Below, one piece after another: positions 42,316 to 56,763 of a stretch of DNA of 64,000 nt (the first letter of the stretch is position 1; each line of letters opens with the position of its first letter). Source of the DNA: Ruegeria haliotis. GTDB lineage: Bacteria > Pseudomonadota > Alphaproteobacteria > Rhodobacterales > Rhodobacteraceae. The notes below the pieces were generated by a model, which worked only from the letters and a program-made list of their open reading frames with translations, did no database searches and had not been told where the DNA came from. Position numbers and translations under genes: made by a program. Where the stretch lies: contig NZ_JABXWT010000002.1 in the NCBI RefSeq assembly GCF_013377785.1, positions 1 to 64,000 on the forward strand, in the 5' to 3' direction.

Positions 42316-44676
42316 ATGACTTACGGGCGAGGCGCGGGCACATCCTGCGGGGGGCAGAAGCCGACAAACAAGATTTTGTGGCGGACGCTAACGTTTTTTT
42401 TCTTTTTTGCAGCGGTAAGTTTACTGGCATTACCACAGGCTGCGCAGGCGCAAAACTTCACGATCAATTCCTTTGACGTTGATGGAAATCGCCGGATTGA
42501 AACCGGAACGATCATCGCGCGTACGGGAATCGAGCCGGGTCAAACTGTGACCGCCGGACAGTTGAATGATGCGTATCAGCGTTTACTTGACAGTGGTGTT
42601 TTTGAGACAGTCGAACTGACGCCGCGCGGTAGCACTCTGGTCATCGAGGTTCAGGAATACCCAACGATCAACCAGATCAGCATCGAAGGTAACAGCCGCG
42701 TCAAAGATGATGTGTTGATGGAAGTCATCGCATCCCAGCCACGCCGCGTGTTCACACCGCAGGTTGCCGAATCTGACGCCGATCTGATTGCCGAGATCTA
42801 TTCAGCGCAGGGCCGCGTATCTGCCACGGTAATTCCCCGCATCATTCGACGCAGCGACAACCGTGTGGATCTGGTTTTCGAGGTGGCCGAAGGCACGACC
42901 ATCGAGGTCGAGCGGGTCAGTTTCGTGGGCAACCGCGTCTATTCGGATCGCCGTCTTCGCCGCGTTCTGGAAACCAAACAGGCAACCTTTCTGCGGACAT
43001 TCTTTCAGAACGACACTTTCATTGGTGATCGGATCGAATTCGACAAGCAGGTTATTCGGGATTTCTACCTGTCTCGCGGGTATATTGATTTCCGCGTGAA
43101 CAGTGCCAATGTCGAATTCACACGGGAACGGGATGCGTTCTTCTTGGTTATGAACATCACCGAAGGCCAGAAATTCTCGTTCGGTAAGATTACGACTGTC
43201 AGCGAGATTCCTGGCGTTGATGCAGCCGCCTATCAGGATGCTCTCAAGATCAAGCCCGGAGTGACCTATACGCCGACGCTGGTCGATAGCTCGATTGCCC
43301 GTCAGGAACGGCTGGGTCTGAAGCAGGGGGTCGACTTTCTGCGCGTGGAGCCCAGGGTTACCCGTAATCCTCGTGATCTGACGCTGGATGTTCAATTTGT
43401 GCTGACCAGAGGTCCGCGCATCTTCGTCGAACGGATCGATATCGAAGGGAACACCACAACGCTTGATCGCGTTATCCGCCGTCAGTTCGACACGGTCGAA
43501 GGCGATCCGTTTAATCCACGGGAAATCCGACAGGCTGCCGATCGTATCAACGCTCTTGGCTTCTTTGCAACTTCCGACGTGGAACCGCGTGAGGGGTCTT
43601 CGCCCAGCCAGGTCATCCTTGACGTGGATGTGGAAGAACAACCAACCGGGTCGCTGAGCCTGGGTGGTAGCTACTCGGTCACTGATGGTTTCGGGATCGC
43701 GATTGGTTTGAACGAGTCCAACTTTCTTGGACGTGGTCAGAACCTGGGGGTTACCCTTTCAACGGCGCAGGACGCTGAACAGTACATTATCAATTTCACT
43801 GAACCTTACCTGCTGGGACGAAAACTGCGGTTTGATCTGGGCTTGGGCCTGTCGTCCACAAATTCCAGCTTTGCCAGCTATGACACTGAAAGTCTGTTTT
43901 TCAATCCTCAGCTGAGCTATGCGATCGGTGAGCTGTCCGCGATCCGGTTGCGTTACGGGTGGGACCGTAGCGAGATGACTCAACAGGACGACGAAATCAA
44001 CGGCGCGGTGATCTCTTCGGAAATCGATCAGGGCAAGCGGACCAGCAGCACACTTGGACTGTCTTATGTCTACGACAGCCGTATTGGTGGTTTGAATCCG
44101 AACGCTGGTGTCCTTTTTGAAGTTGGGGTTGATGCCGGGGGTCTGGGCGGTGACAACAAGTTCTTCAAAACGACGGCACGCAGTATTGCGCAAACCAAAG
44201 TGTGGAGCGAGGAAGTTGTCCTGCGCGCGACCCTGGAACTGGGCGCGCTTCATTGGAGAGGTAACGACTTCAGCCGTACGATCGACCGCTTTGTTCTTGG
44301 TCCGAACACTTTCCGTGGCTTTGAACCGGCTGGTCTGGGTCCGCGTGATTTGTCAAATGGGCAGGACGATGCAATCGGCGGCAACTACTATTGGGTTGCC
44401 CGTTTCGAAACGGATTTCCCGTTGGGACTGCCCGAAGAGCTGGGTCTGCGCGGTGGCCTGTTCTACGATGTGGGTAACCTTTACAATACCAGCAACGTGA
44501 ATACTGCGGGTGCTGACATTGTGGGCGCGGACGGCTCGGTTCGTCACGTCATCGGAGTATCCGTGTTGTGGGAAACGCCCTTCGGCCCGCTGCGGTTCAA
44601 CTTCTCGAAAGCTCTGAAGAAAGAAGAGTTTGATAAAGAGCAGAACTTTGACCTGACTGTTCAGGCCAGGTTCTGA
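42316..44676 (+). CDS. bamA: Outer membrane protein assembly factor BamA
   Basis: BamA inserts beta-barrel proteins into the outer membrane. The 786-residue protein has a signal peptide (hydrophobic LTFFFFFAAVSLLALP, cleavage near AQA-QN), five POTRA repeats (about residues 47-440; each with a FxGN/IEGN strand such as ISIEGNSRV and IDIEGNTTT), and a C-terminal 16-strand barrel ending QNFDLTVQARF. The conserved lid-lock motif region is NTFRGFEPAGLGPRD. Confidence 0.97.
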   Translation: MTYGRGAGTSCGGQKPTNKILWRTLTFFFFFAAVSLLALPQAAQAQNFTINSFDVDGNRRIETGTIIARTGIEPGQTVTAGQLNDAYQRLLDSGVFETVELTPRGSTLVIEVQEYPTINQISIEGNSRVKDDVLMEVIASQPRRVFTPQVAESDADLIAEIYSAQGRVSATVIPRIIRRSDNRVDLVFEVAEGTTIEVERVSFVGNRVYSDRRLRRVLETKQATFLRTFFQNDTFIGDRIEFDKQVIRDFYLSRGYIDFRVNSANVEFTRERDAFFLVMNITEGQKFSFGKITTVSEIPGVDAAAYQDALKIKPGVTYTPTLVDSSIARQERLGLKQGVDFLRVEPRVTRNPRDLTLDVQFVLTRGPRIFVERIDIEGNTTTLDRVIRRQFDTVEGDPFNPREIRQAADRINALGFFATSDVEPREGSSPSQVILDVDVEEQPTGSLSLGGSYSVTDGFGIAIGLNESNFLGRGQNLGVTLSTAQDAEQYIINFTEPYLLGRKLRFDLGLGLSSTNSSFASYDTESLFFNPQLSYAIGELSAIRLRYGWDRSEMTQQDDEINGAVISSEIDQGKRTSSTLGLSYVYDSRIGGLNPNAGVLFEVGVDAGGLGGDNKFFKTTARSIAQTKVWSEEVVLRATLELGALHWRGNDFSRTIDRFVLGPNTFRGFEPAGLGPRDLSNGQDDAIGGNYYWVARFETDFPLGLPEELGLRGGLFYDVGNLYNTSNVNTAGADIVGADGSVRHVIGVSVLWETPFGPLRFNFSKALKKEEFDKEQNFDLTVQARF

Positions 44677-44682
44677 TTTGCG

Positions 44683-45267
44683 ATGCTGAGTGTCTTTCTG
44701 ACGCGACAACAGGGCCCAATCTGGGCCCTGTGTGTTTTTCTGGGTCTGTTCTACGCAATCCCGGTCGTGGCGCAACAATTGGGCGTGACTCAGTCCGGTG
44801 TTCTGACGATTTCCAGCGAACGGCTGTTTACTGACTCGGCCTTTGGACAGCGTGTTCTACGTGATATCGAACAAGAAAGTGCCTTGCTGGCGGACGAAAA
44901 TGAACGGATCGTCGCCGAACTCAGCAAAGAGGAAAAAGCCCTGACGGAAAAGCGTGCGAGTCTGGAAGCCGATGATTTCCGCCCGTTGGCGGAAGCGTTT
45001 GACAGAAAGGTCCAATCCCACCGCGACGGGCAGCGCGCCAAACTGGACGCATTGGCCCGCAGAAGCGAGGAGGCGCGGCAGGCGTTTTACGGGTTGGCGC
45101 GTCCTGTTCTGATTGATTTGCTGCGCGAAACCGGCGCTTCCCTGATCCTTGAACGCTCGAGCGTTTTTCTGAGTTCGGACACTTCCGATATCACCGACGC
45201 TGCGATTGCGCGGATCAACGCCGCAATCGGTGACGGCACCGGGTTGCAGGACGGAACGGGCGAATAG
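44683..45267 (+). CDS. OmpH/Skp-family periplasmic chaperone
   Basis: This 194-residue protein has a signal peptide ending near VVAQQ. Then comes the short beta part ([20 protein letters not shown]) and a long helical hairpin rich in Glu, Lys and Ala. It ends in [19 protein letters not shown], which matches the Skp core. It should carry outer-membrane proteins to BamA, encoded 6 bases upstream. Confidence 0.9.
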   Translation: MLSVFLTRQQGPIWALCVFLGLFYAIPVVAQQLGVTQSGVLTISSERLFTDSAFGQRVLRDIEQESALLADENERIVAELSKEEKALTEKRASLEADDFRPLAEAFDRKVQSHRDGQRAKLDALARRSEEARQAFYGLARPVLIDLLRETGASLILERSSVFLSSDTSDITDAAIARINAAIGDGTGLQDGTGE

Positions 45268-45340
45268 GTTTGCTTGCCCTTATGTTCCGGTATTGCTAAC
45301 CACGCGGGAACTGAGACATCCAAGACAGGACATCTGCACT

Positions 45341-45814
45341 ATGACCACGGAAACCAAAAGCGCCGACATTCAGCTGATCCAGCGGATATTGCCGCATCGC
45401 TATCCGTTTCTGCTGGTCGACAAGGTGGTGGAGATCTCGGGCTACCAATCGGCTGTTGGCATCAAGAATGTCACCATGAACGAGCCTCATTTCCAGGGCC
45501 ATTTCCCCGGAACACCGATCATGCCGGGCGTAACAATCGTCGAGGCGATGGCGCAGACGGCAGGCGTGATGTTGGGTGTTGGCATGGACGTCATCGACAC
45601 CGAGCTGCTGATTTACTTTATGAGCATCGATAAGTGTAAATTCCGCCGCAAGGTGGTGCCGGGTGACGTGCTTGAAATGCATGTCGAAACCATTCGCGGC
45701 AAGAAGGGCGGAAAGCTGTTCAAATTCACCGGCCGTGCGACTGTCGAGGGAGAGGTTGCGGCCCAAGCTGAATTCTCGGCCTATGTCGACTGGGAGATGG
45801 AAAAAACGGCATGA
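45341..45814 (+). CDS. fabZ: 3-hydroxyacyl-ACP dehydratase FabZ
   Basis: FabZ dehydrates 3-hydroxyacyl-ACP in fatty acid synthesis and competes with LpxA for hydroxyacyl-ACP. The 157-residue hot-dog protein has the catalytic His in [17 protein letters not shown] and the Glu in [13 protein letters not shown]. The conserved start is at 45341; the longer frame to 45206 overlaps the chaperone gene. Its stop overlaps lpxA by four bases. Confidence 0.96.
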   Translation: MTTETKSADIQLIQRILPHRYPFLLVDKVVEISGYQSAVGIKNVTMNEPHFQGHFPGTPIMPGVTIVEAMAQTAGVMLGVGMDVIDTELLIYFMSIDKCKFRRKVVPGDVLEMHVETIRGKKGGKLFKFTGRATVEGEVAAQAEFSAYVDWEMEKTA

Positions 45815-46596
45815 GCGGTATTCACCCCAGCGCAATCATCGAAGAGGGTGCTCAGATCGGTCAGGACTGCGTGATCGGACCGTTCTGTTACATCGGTGCA
45901 CAGGTCAATCTGGGCGACCGGGTCGAGCTGAAATCACATGTCGTCGTAACCGGTGACACGTCGGTTGGGGATGACACGGTGATCTTCAATTTCTCGGTCA
46001 TCGGTGAGATTCCACAAGATCTGAAATTCGGCGGTGAAAATACCCGGCTGGAGATCGGCAAGCGCAACCGAATTCGCGAGCATGTAACGGTGAATACCGG
46101 TACCGAAGGCGGTGGCGGTGTAACTCGGATCGGGGATGATTGTCTGCTGATGGCTGGGGTTCATGTGGCGCATGATGTTCAGATCGGCAACCGGGTCATC
46201 ATGGTGAATCATGCTGGCGCGGCTGGTCACTGCATAATCGAAGATGATGTCATCATTGGCGGGATTTCCGGCCTGCACCAATGGGTACGTGTGGGACGTG
46301 GGGCCATCATTGGCGCGCTGACCATGGTGCCCAATGACGTCATTCCTTATGGGCTGGTTCAAGCCCCGCGTGGCGAGTTGGACGGTTTGAACCTTGTTGG
46401 CCTGAAACGGCGCGGTGTGTCGCGCGAGGATATCTCGGCCTTGCGTGCTGCGTTCCGCGAGCTGTCCAAGGGAGAGGGGACCTTCATGGACCGCGCAACC
46501 CGGGTCGGACAGGGCAATGACAGTGAATATGTGCAGCGGATCGTCGATTTCGTGACCGGGCACAGTGATCGTTCCTTCCTGACACCGGGGAAATAA
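45811..46596 (+). CDS. lpxA: UDP-N-acetylglucosamine acyltransferase
   Basis: LpxA performs the first step of lipid A synthesis. The 261-residue left-handed beta-helix protein shows hexapeptide repeats (for example [20 protein letters not shown]). The catalytic His lies in [19 protein letters not shown], and [21 protein letters not shown] follows. Confidence 0.97.
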   Translation: MSGIHPSAIIEEGAQIGQDCVIGPFCYIGAQVNLGDRVELKSHVVVTGDTSVGDDTVIFNFSVIGEIPQDLKFGGENTRLEIGKRNRIREHVTVNTGTEGGGGVTRIGDDCLLMAGVHVAHDVQIGNRVIMVNHAGAAGHCIIEDDVIIGGISGLHQWVRVGRGAIIGALTMVPNDVIPYGLVQAPRGELDGLNLVGLKRRGVSREDISALRAAFRELSKGEGTFMDRATRVGQGNDSEYVQRIVDFVTGHSDRSFLTPGK

Positions 46597-46600
46597 GACC

Positions 46601-47395
46601 ATGCTGGCGCTGATTGCTGGAACCGGCGCGCTGCCGAACGAAGTGGTTGCCCAACTGGCACAACGCCCGGTGATCTGCGCCATGGAAGGGTTTCTGCCCG
46701 ATGACCTGTCGACGGACATCGTATTTCCGTTGGAGCAATTGGGAAGCTTTATCAACGATCTGCGCGCGAAAGGTGTGACAGAGATTTGCATGGCGGGCGC
46801 AGTGAAACGCCCGATGATTGACCCGTCCCGCATCGACGCAGCGACGCTACCTTTGGTCCCGATCCTGCAAAAGGCGATCATGTCAGGCGATGACGGGGCT
46901 TTGCGCGCTGTCATCGGGATATTCGAAGATTCAGGCCTACAAGTTCGGGCGGCGCATGAAATCGCTCCGAACCTGTTGCCGCCAGTCGGATGTTTGACCG
47001 AGGCACAGCCGTCAGAGTCCGATCTCACCGACGCGAACCGGGCTGCGGGTATACTGCGTGCCATGGGAGGTGCTGATATAGGGCAGGCTTGCGCAGTGTC
47101 CAAAGGGCAGGCTCTGGCGATCGAGTGTATTTTCGGCACCGCTTGGATGTTGCAGTCTCTGACACAGCGCCCGGATGCTGGCGGCGGCGTTTTGTTCAAA
47201 GGTCCAAAGCCAGAACAGGACCGACGCGCGGATCTGCCCGCAATCGGCCCGGATACCGTATCCGGCGCCGTGGCTGCCGGCCTTTCCGGCATCGTCATTG
47301 AAAAGGGCGGCGTAATTGTCTTGCAACGAGACCGTGTTATCGCAGAATGCAACCGACTGGGTCTGTTCCTTTACGTCCGCGAGCGGACGGTCTGA
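46601..47395 (+). CDS. lpxI: UDP-2,3-diacylglucosamine pyrophosphatase LpxI
   Basis: LpxI makes lipid X in alphaproteobacteria, replacing LpxH. The 264-residue protein starts LALIAGTGALPNEV and has AGAVKRPMIDPSRID. In the C-terminal domain GGGVLFKGPKPEQDRRADLP and IGPDTVSGAVAAGLSGI are the family marks. It lies 4 bases after lpxA and overlaps lpxB by one base. Confidence 0.95.
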   Translation: MLALIAGTGALPNEVVAQLAQRPVICAMEGFLPDDLSTDIVFPLEQLGSFINDLRAKGVTEICMAGAVKRPMIDPSRIDAATLPLVPILQKAIMSGDDGALRAVIGIFEDSGLQVRAAHEIAPNLLPPVGCLTEAQPSESDLTDANRAAGILRAMGGADIGQACAVSKGQALAIECIFGTAWMLQSLTQRPDAGGGVLFKGPKPEQDRRADLPAIGPDTVSGAVAAGLSGIVIEKGGVIVLQRDRVIAECNRLGLFLYVRERTV

Positions 47396-48561
47396 TGCGC
47401 GTTTTTCTGGTCGCCGGTGAACCGTCGGGCGACCGTTTGGGCGCCGCGCTGATGGAGGGATTGAAGAGTCTGGTGCAGGGCGTCGAATTCGATGGTGTTG
47501 GTGGACCGCTGATGCAAGCGCAAGGGTTGAGCAGCCGCTTTCCCATGTCCGAGCTCAGCGTGATGGGCCTGGTCGAAGTACTGCCCAAGTTCTTTCACCT
47601 CAAACGCCGGATAACGGAAACCGCTCAGGCGGTTCTGGATACGCGGCCGGATGTGTTGATCACTATCGACAGCCCTGATTTCAGCCTGCGTGTCGCCAAG
47701 ATCGTCAAGGCAAGCAGCGATATTCGCACCGTTCACTATGTCGCGCCCAGCGTCTGGGCCTGGCGACCGGGACGGGCCGATAAAATGGCCAAGGTCATCG
47801 ATCATGTTCTGGCGCTGCTACCGTTCGAGCCGCCTTATATGGAACGCGCCGGAATGGAATGTGATTTCGTCGGGCATCCTGTCGCCAGCGAACCGGTCGC
47901 AACACCGCAGGAAATCGCGACCTTTCGCGCGACTTTTGATCTGGGGGACGCTCCGATCCTGCTGGCCTTGCCCGGATCGCGACGCGGCGAAATTGAGCGA
48001 CTGTCCGAGTGTTTCGGCGACGCGCTGAACCGTTTCACCTCTGATCGCTCCGATTTTCGGGTTGTTGTTCCGACGGTTGACGCGACAACCGACCTGATCA
48101 ATTCCATCGTCCCCGGTTGGCCAGGCAACCCGGTTGTGCTGGATCCACGTCAGGTCGGACCAGTTCAGGCCAGCGCTTATAAACGGGCGGCTTTTGGAGC
48201 GGCAGATCTCGCCCTTGCGGCGTCGGGAACCGTGTCGCTGGAATTGGCTGCACAGAACACGCCGATGGTGATTGCCTACAAACTCAACTGGCTGACCCAA
48301 AAAATGGCCGAACGGATGGTCAAGCTGGATACGGTGACGCTGGTTAATCTGGTATCAGAGACGCGCGCTGTTCCCGAATGCCTGCTGGATGACTGCCAGA
48401 CCGACAAGATTGCCGCCGCACTGAAACAAGTGACGGACGCCCCTGACGCGCAGCGCGACGCCATGGAGGTGACAATGGATCGTTTAGGTCGTGGAGGAGA
48501 ATCCCCCGGTCTGCGCGCTGCACGGGCGGTTCTGAAAAAAATGCCGCCGCATCATGATTGA
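47395..48561 (+). CDS. lpxB: Lipid-A-disaccharide synthase
   Basis: LpxB joins lipid X and UDP-diacylglucosamine. The 388-residue GT-B glycosyltransferase starts RVFLVAGEPSGDRLGAALM and has VHYVAPSVWAWRPGRADKM, the GHPVASEP loop and LLALPGSRRGEIERL. ASGTVSLELAAQNTPMV completes the donor site. The start at 47395 overlaps the lpxI stop. Confidence 0.96.
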   Translation: MRVFLVAGEPSGDRLGAALMEGLKSLVQGVEFDGVGGPLMQAQGLSSRFPMSELSVMGLVEVLPKFFHLKRRITETAQAVLDTRPDVLITIDSPDFSLRVAKIVKASSDIRTVHYVAPSVWAWRPGRADKMAKVIDHVLALLPFEPPYMERAGMECDFVGHPVASEPVATPQEIATFRATFDLGDAPILLALPGSRRGEIERLSECFGDALNRFTSDRSDFRVVVPTVDATTDLINSIVPGWPGNPVVLDPRQVGPVQASAYKRAAFGAADLALAASGTVSLELAAQNTPMVIAYKLNWLTQKMAERMVKLDTVTLVNLVSETRAVPECLLDDCQTDKIAAALKQVTDAPDAQRDAMEVTMDRLGRGGESPGLRAARAVLKKMPPHHD

Positions 48562-49129
48562 ATATCTGTTATTCTCTGTTTCCGCTGGCGTGGCGTTGAT
48601 ATCGACCAATCTGGACAATCTGGCAGTTTTGTTGGGCCTGATGATTGCCATGGAACAACGGCGCGCCATCGTTGGGTTTGCGATTGCTCAAGTGATCGTT
48701 CTGGCTTTGGCAATTGCTGTTGCAAACGGCTTAAGCCAAAGCGGGATTTCGTCATGGATCGGGTATCTGGGGGTTGTACCTTTGGTGCTGGGCCTGCGCG
48801 GGGTCTGGTTGCAGATCACCGCCACAAAGACACAGGAAATGAGTTCGAAAAGTGCTGCAGCCTCGGTCGTTGTCCTGTTTCTGAGTCTGTCCATCGACAG
48901 CTTTGCAGTGATCACGCCTTTGCTGGCGGATTCGACAGCTGCGTTCAGGTTGGCTGCAGTTTTAGGGGCTGGGATCGCAGGGGCGGTGTTGGTGATCATC
49001 GCAATCTGGGGCGCGCCGCGGGCCAAAAGCCTTGGTCCTCGCATTGCGCGCATGGACAGGATCGCGCCTTATATTATGATCTGTGTGGGCCTGTACATCT
49101 TGCTCAACACGCCGACTGACGCATTGTAG
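48554..49129 (+). CDS. CadD-like cadmium resistance transporter family protein
   Basis: The 191-residue membrane protein has about five to six segments. It has the repeated acidic membrane motif STNLDNLAVLLGL and LSIDSFAVITPLL, reminiscent of CadD/LysE-like exporters. It starts within the last codons of lpxB, an 8-base overlap, so it is cotranscribed with the lipid A genes. The substrate is unproven. Confidence 0.7.
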   Translation: MIEYLLFSVSAGVALISTNLDNLAVLLGLMIAMEQRRAIVGFAIAQVIVLALAIAVANGLSQSGISSWIGYLGVVPLVLGLRGVWLQITATKTQEMSSKSAAASVVVLFLSLSIDSFAVITPLLADSTAAFRLAAVLGAGIAGAVLVIIAIWGAPRAKSLGPRIARMDRIAPYIMICVGLYILLNTPTDAL

Positions 49130-49396
49130 CCCTGCCAATTGGTTGACCGAAGAAAAACCAGAACTGGCTACGTAACCGTCAAAGAAATTGGACAGAATTC
49201 CTGCGGCTTCAACATTCCGCGTTGCGGATCATGTCACCTATTTTCAACTGGAAATGAGTGATGAATTCGACCTCCTGACAGATCGCGAATGTCTCTGGTT
49301 GGATCAGGTGGGAGCGTGTTTCGCAACTTTGTGATTGCCGGGTTGTTGCGGCACTGTTCCCGACCTGAGATATGCGATCTGTAAAGGAGACACACC

Positions 49397-49942
49397 ATGA
49401 CCCGCATCCCGCCTTTGACCGATCAGGATATGTCCAAGGCGGCGCATGCGTCACGGATCGCTCTTGCCGAATATGGACCGTTTGACAACTGGGCGCGGCT
49501 GGCGGCATATTCTCCGCCGGTATTGGAGCACGTGACCGGGATGTTGACCGAATTGCGGGCGCAAGACAACTTGCCACGCCGGGCGCTGGAACTGGCGATG
49601 GTCACCGTGTCCAAACTGAACGCCTGTGACTACTGCGTCTCACATCATACACCGTTACTGACGGTTGCCGGGCTTAGCCCCGAAGGCGCGGCGCGGTTGC
49701 CAAATGTCGAAGACCACCCTGAGCTGGATGATTGCGACAAGGCCGTGGTGCGCTATGCCGAGGCGGTCACGACCCGATCGGGTCGGATGCGGGACGCCGA
49801 GGTCTCGGGGTTGCGGGACTGGTTCAGTGACGCGCAGATTGTTGAACTGACCTGGCGCATTGCCCTGTGCGGTGCATTCAATCGGTTCAACGACGCGTTA
49901 CAGATTCAGATAGAGTCCGACCTGGCCCCGGTGTCTGCCTAA
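49397..49942 (+). CDS. Carboxymuconolactone decarboxylase/AhpD-like protein
   Basis: The 181-residue helical protein has an AhpD-type redox motif in [15 protein letters not shown], with two cysteines and a nearby His. It probably acts as a thiol peroxidase or disulfide reductase rather than a decarboxylase. AAAGGAG precedes the start. It converges on mnmA, with the stop codons overlapping. The 267 bases upstream contain no recognisable gene. Confidence 0.85.
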   Translation: MTRIPPLTDQDMSKAAHASRIALAEYGPFDNWARLAAYSPPVLEHVTGMLTELRAQDNLPRRALELAMVTVSKLNACDYCVSHHTPLLTVAGLSPEGAARLPNVEDHPELDDCDKAVVRYAEAVTTRSGRMRDAEVSGLRDWFSDAQIVELTWRIALCGAFNRFNDALQIQIESDLAPVSA

Positions 49943-51087
49943 TATCCGCGCCAGATCCATCCGCCGCCAAATATACGACTGCCGGTTCCTCCCTCGTAGA
50001 ACACACAGGCCTGTCCGGGAGAGATGCCTTCTTCGGGGGTGAGCAGTTCGACCTCGGCCGTGGTGTCCGAGAGGGGGCGCACAATTGCCTCGCGCGGGGG
50101 ACGGGTGGACCGCACCTTGACCGACAGATGCCATTCCTTTTGCGAGGTGAACGGAACGTCACCCAGCCAGTTGATCTCACGCACGGGGACAGTGCGGGTG
50201 GCCAGCATGTCTTTGGGGCCAACCACGACCTGTTTTTGATCCACATCCAGTCTCACCACGTAAAGCGGCTCGCTCAGTCCACCGATGCCAAGACCGCGGC
50301 GCTGTCCGATCGTGTAATGGATGACACCGGTGTGTTGCGCAAGGACACGGCCATCGGCATGCACGATGTCGCCCGGTTCAGCGGCGCCGGGGCGCAGCTT
50401 TTCAATCACGCTGGCATAGTTGCCGTCGGGCACAAAGCAGATGTCCTGACTGTCGGGCTTGTCGGCCACCGCCAGCCCATACTGAGCGGCCATTTCGCGC
50501 GTCGCGTCTTTTGAGGGCAGGTGCCCCAGCGGGAAGCGCAGGAACTCCAGCTGATCCGGCGTGGTTGAGAACAGGAAGTAGGATTGATCGCGGTTCGCAT
50601 CCTCGGCGCTGTGCAACTCGGGTCCGTTGGGTCCTGTCTTACGCTGAATGTAGTGGCCGGTTGCCATGCAGTCGGCTTCTAGATCCTTGGCGGTTTCCAG
50701 CAGGTCCTTGAACTTTACCCGTTCATTGCAGCGGATACAGGGGACGGGTGTCGCGCCAGCCAGATAGCTGTCGGCAAACTCGTCGATGACGGCGTCTTTG
50801 AAGATGTTCTCGTAATCCAGAACGTAATGAGGAAACCCGCGCTCTTCAGCAACGCGGCGTGCATCGTGGATATCGATCCCTGCGCAGCAAGCGCCTTTCT
50901 TGGCCAGCGCTGCGCCGTGGTCATACAGCTGGAGCGTTACACCAACCACATCATAACCCTGATCGGCCAGATGGGCCGCGACCACAGAGCTGTCGACGCC
51001 ACCGGACATGGCAACCACCACCCGCGTTTCCGAGGGCGGTTTGGCAAAACCAAGCGAGTTGAGCGGGGTCTCGGTATCGAGGGCCAT
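49939..51087 (-). CDS. mnmA: tRNA-specific 2-thiouridylase
   Basis: MnmA adds sulfur to U34 of Lys, Glu and Gln tRNAs. The 382-residue protein has the PP-loop [14 protein letters not shown], the nucleophile Cys in [13 protein letters not shown], and the second active Cys in [26 protein letters not shown] precedes the C-terminal barrels. The N-terminal 20 residues are a loose extension. Confidence 0.96.
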   Translation of the reverse strand: MALDTETPLNSLGFAKPPSETRVVVAMSGGVDSSVVAAHLADQGYDVVGVTLQLYDHGAALAKKGACCAGIDIHDARRVAEERGFPHYVLDYENIFKDAVIDEFADSYLAGATPVPCIRCNERVKFKDLLETAKDLEADCMATGHYIQRKTGPNGPELHSAEDANRDQSYFLFSTTPDQLEFLRFPLGHLPSKDATREMAAQYGLAVADKPDSQDICFVPDGNYASVIEKLRPGAAEPGDIVHADGRVLAQHTGVIHYTIGQRRGLGIGGLSEPLYVVRLDVDQKQVVVGPKDMLATRTVPVREINWLGDVPFTSQKEWHLSVKVRSTRPPREAIVRPLSDTTAEVELLTPEEGISPGQACVFYEGGTGSRIFGGGWIWRGY

Positions 51088-51216
51088 GACGGTTCCAGTT
51101 CGGGTTAAGAAAGACCGGCAGAATATAGGAAAATTCTACACACTCTCAAGGGGCGGTTTCACGCCACATTAAGTAGGCTGATGTCAGCTTTGTCGCAGCA
51201 GGAAAAGGGTTGAGAG

Positions 51217-51510
51217 ATGTATTTGCACAAAGTTGAGGGGCCACGGTCCGTAACCCTGCCGGATGGAACGGTTTTAACGCGCGCCGATCTGCCACCGGCG
51301 GACACACGGCGCTGGGTTGCGTCGCGCAAGGCCATTGTAGTGCGGGGCGTGCTTTATGGTTTGATTTCCTTGTCAGAGGCAAAAAAACGCTATGGCATCA
51401 GCGATGAAGAGTTCAACACCTGGGTCGCTGCGGTTGCAGAACATGGTGTTGATGCGCTGAAAGTCACGGCGCTAAAAAAATATCGACAACCTAAGGTAGA
51501 GGGTGAATAA
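51217..51510 (+). CDS. sciP: CtrA inhibitor SciP (DUF1153)
   Basis: The 97-residue protein carries the DUF1153 helix-turn-helix: LPPADTRRWVASRKAIVVRG, then GLISLSEAKKRYGISDEEF. In Caulobacter SciP binds CtrA and blocks activation of its promoters. Here it lies 84 bases upstream of ctrA in the same direction, so regulator and target are linked. GGGTTGAGAG precedes the start. Confidence 0.92.
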   Translation: MYLHKVEGPRSVTLPDGTVLTRADLPPADTRRWVASRKAIVVRGVLYGLISLSEAKKRYGISDEEFNTWVAAVAEHGVDALKVTALKKYRQPKVEGE

Positions 51511-51512
51511 AT

Positions 51513-51557
51513 GATTCAACGGTAACGTCAGATTAACCATTCTTGGTCAGGGTTAAT
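51513..51557 (+). promoter_or_regulatory. Candidate control region of ctrA
   Basis: A perfect inverted repeat ATTAACC (51532-51538) and GGTTAAT (51551-51557) with a 12-base spacer lies 37 bases before the ctrA start. TTAACC resembles a CtrA half-site, though the spacing is not the classical TTAA-N7-TTAA. A GATTC (51513-51517) is a possible CcrM methylation site of the GANTC type. Autoregulation is inference. Confidence 0.5.
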
Positions 51558-51594
51558 TTCAATTGGAATAATTGACCCGAATTGGAGCAGTGAA

Positions 51595-52311
51595 ATGCGA
51601 ATACTTCTTGTCGAGGATGATCCTACAACATCCAAAAGCATCGAACTGATGCTGACGCATGCGAACCTGAATGTGTATGCGACGGATCTTGGCGAAGAAG
51701 GTATCGATCTGGCGAAGCTCTATGATTATGATCTGATTTTGCTGGACCTCAACTTGCCGGACATGAACGGGCATGAAGTATTGCGCCAACTGCGGATCGC
51801 GCGGGTGGAAACACCGATCCTAATTCTGTCGGGCGCCGACGATACGGAAAGCAAAATCAAGGGGTTCGGATTCGGTGCGGATGATTATCTGACCAAGCCG
51901 TTTCATCGCGAAGAACTGGTTGCGCGTATTCATGCGATCATCCGCAGGTCCAAGGGACATTCGCAGTCGATCATCCACACTGGCCGCGTTGCGGTGAATC
52001 TGGATGCGAAGACTGTCGAAGTTGACGGGCAGACCGTTCATCTGACCGGCAAAGAATACCAGATGCTGGAGCTGTTGAGCCTGCGCAAGGGGACGACCCT
52101 GACCAAAGAGATGTTCCTGAACCATCTCTATGGTGGAATGGACGAGCCGGAATTGAAAATTATTGACGTGTTTATCTGTAAGCTTCGCAAAAAGCTCAGC
52201 AATGCAACGGGCGGTGACAATTACATAGAAACCGTTTGGGGGCGTGGCTACGTGTTGCGCGATCCGCAAACCAACAGCGTCGATGAGACACGGTTGGCCG
52301 TCGGCGCCTGA
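51595..52311 (+). CDS. ctrA: Response regulator CtrA
   Basis: CtrA is the alphaproteobacterial master regulator of motility, cell cycle and, in Rhodobacterales, gene-transfer-agent functions. The 238-residue OmpR-type protein has a receiver with phospho-Asp 51 ([13 protein letters not shown]), followed by [19 protein letters not shown]. The DNA-binding domain includes [20 protein letters not shown] and [13 protein letters not shown]. Confidence 0.97.
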   Translation: MRILLVEDDPTTSKSIELMLTHANLNVYATDLGEEGIDLAKLYDYDLILLDLNLPDMNGHEVLRQLRIARVETPILILSGADDTESKIKGFGFGADDYLTKPFHREELVARIHAIIRRSKGHSQSIIHTGRVAVNLDAKTVEVDGQTVHLTGKEYQMLELLSLRKGTTLTKEMFLNHLYGGMDEPELKIIDVFICKLRKKLSNATGGDNYIETVWGRGYVLRDPQTNSVDETRLAVGA

Positions 52312-52386
52312 CCGGAACCTCAATTTGTGCCGCCGGCGGTCCAGGGCGGCACTTCTCACTCACGGCTCAGCACGACTGGACCTAGC

Positions 52387-56651
<4,265 letters not shown>

Positions 56652-56669
56652 GTGATGAGAGATCATTTT

Positions 56670-56694
56670 GTTCGCAAATGTTCTCAAAAAGTTC
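56670..56694 (+). promoter_or_regulatory. LexA (SOS) box upstream of a small membrane protein gene
   Basis: GTTCTCAAAAAGTTC (56680-56694) matches the alphaproteobacterial LexA operator GTTC-N7-GTTC exactly. A third GTTC lies 10 bases earlier (56670-56673, N6 spacing). The box is 69 bases before the start codon at 56764, with no other gene between, and directly after recG. Confidence 0.78.
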
Positions 56695-56763
56695 TTTACC
56701 GACTCGGGGAAATATGAGAACAAAAGGTCAACAAAGGATTAAATCCCTAACCGGAGGTGACCA

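Noticed and set aside
45934..47352. Minus-strand open frame of 472 codons
   Set aside because: It runs opposite lpxA and lpxI, which are certain, and its protein has no recognisable motif; a product of GC-rich codon bias.
51533..51556. Classical CtrA site TTAA-N7-TTAA upstream of ctrA
   Set aside because: The two TTAA elements are separated by 16 bases, not 7, so only an inverted repeat is reported.
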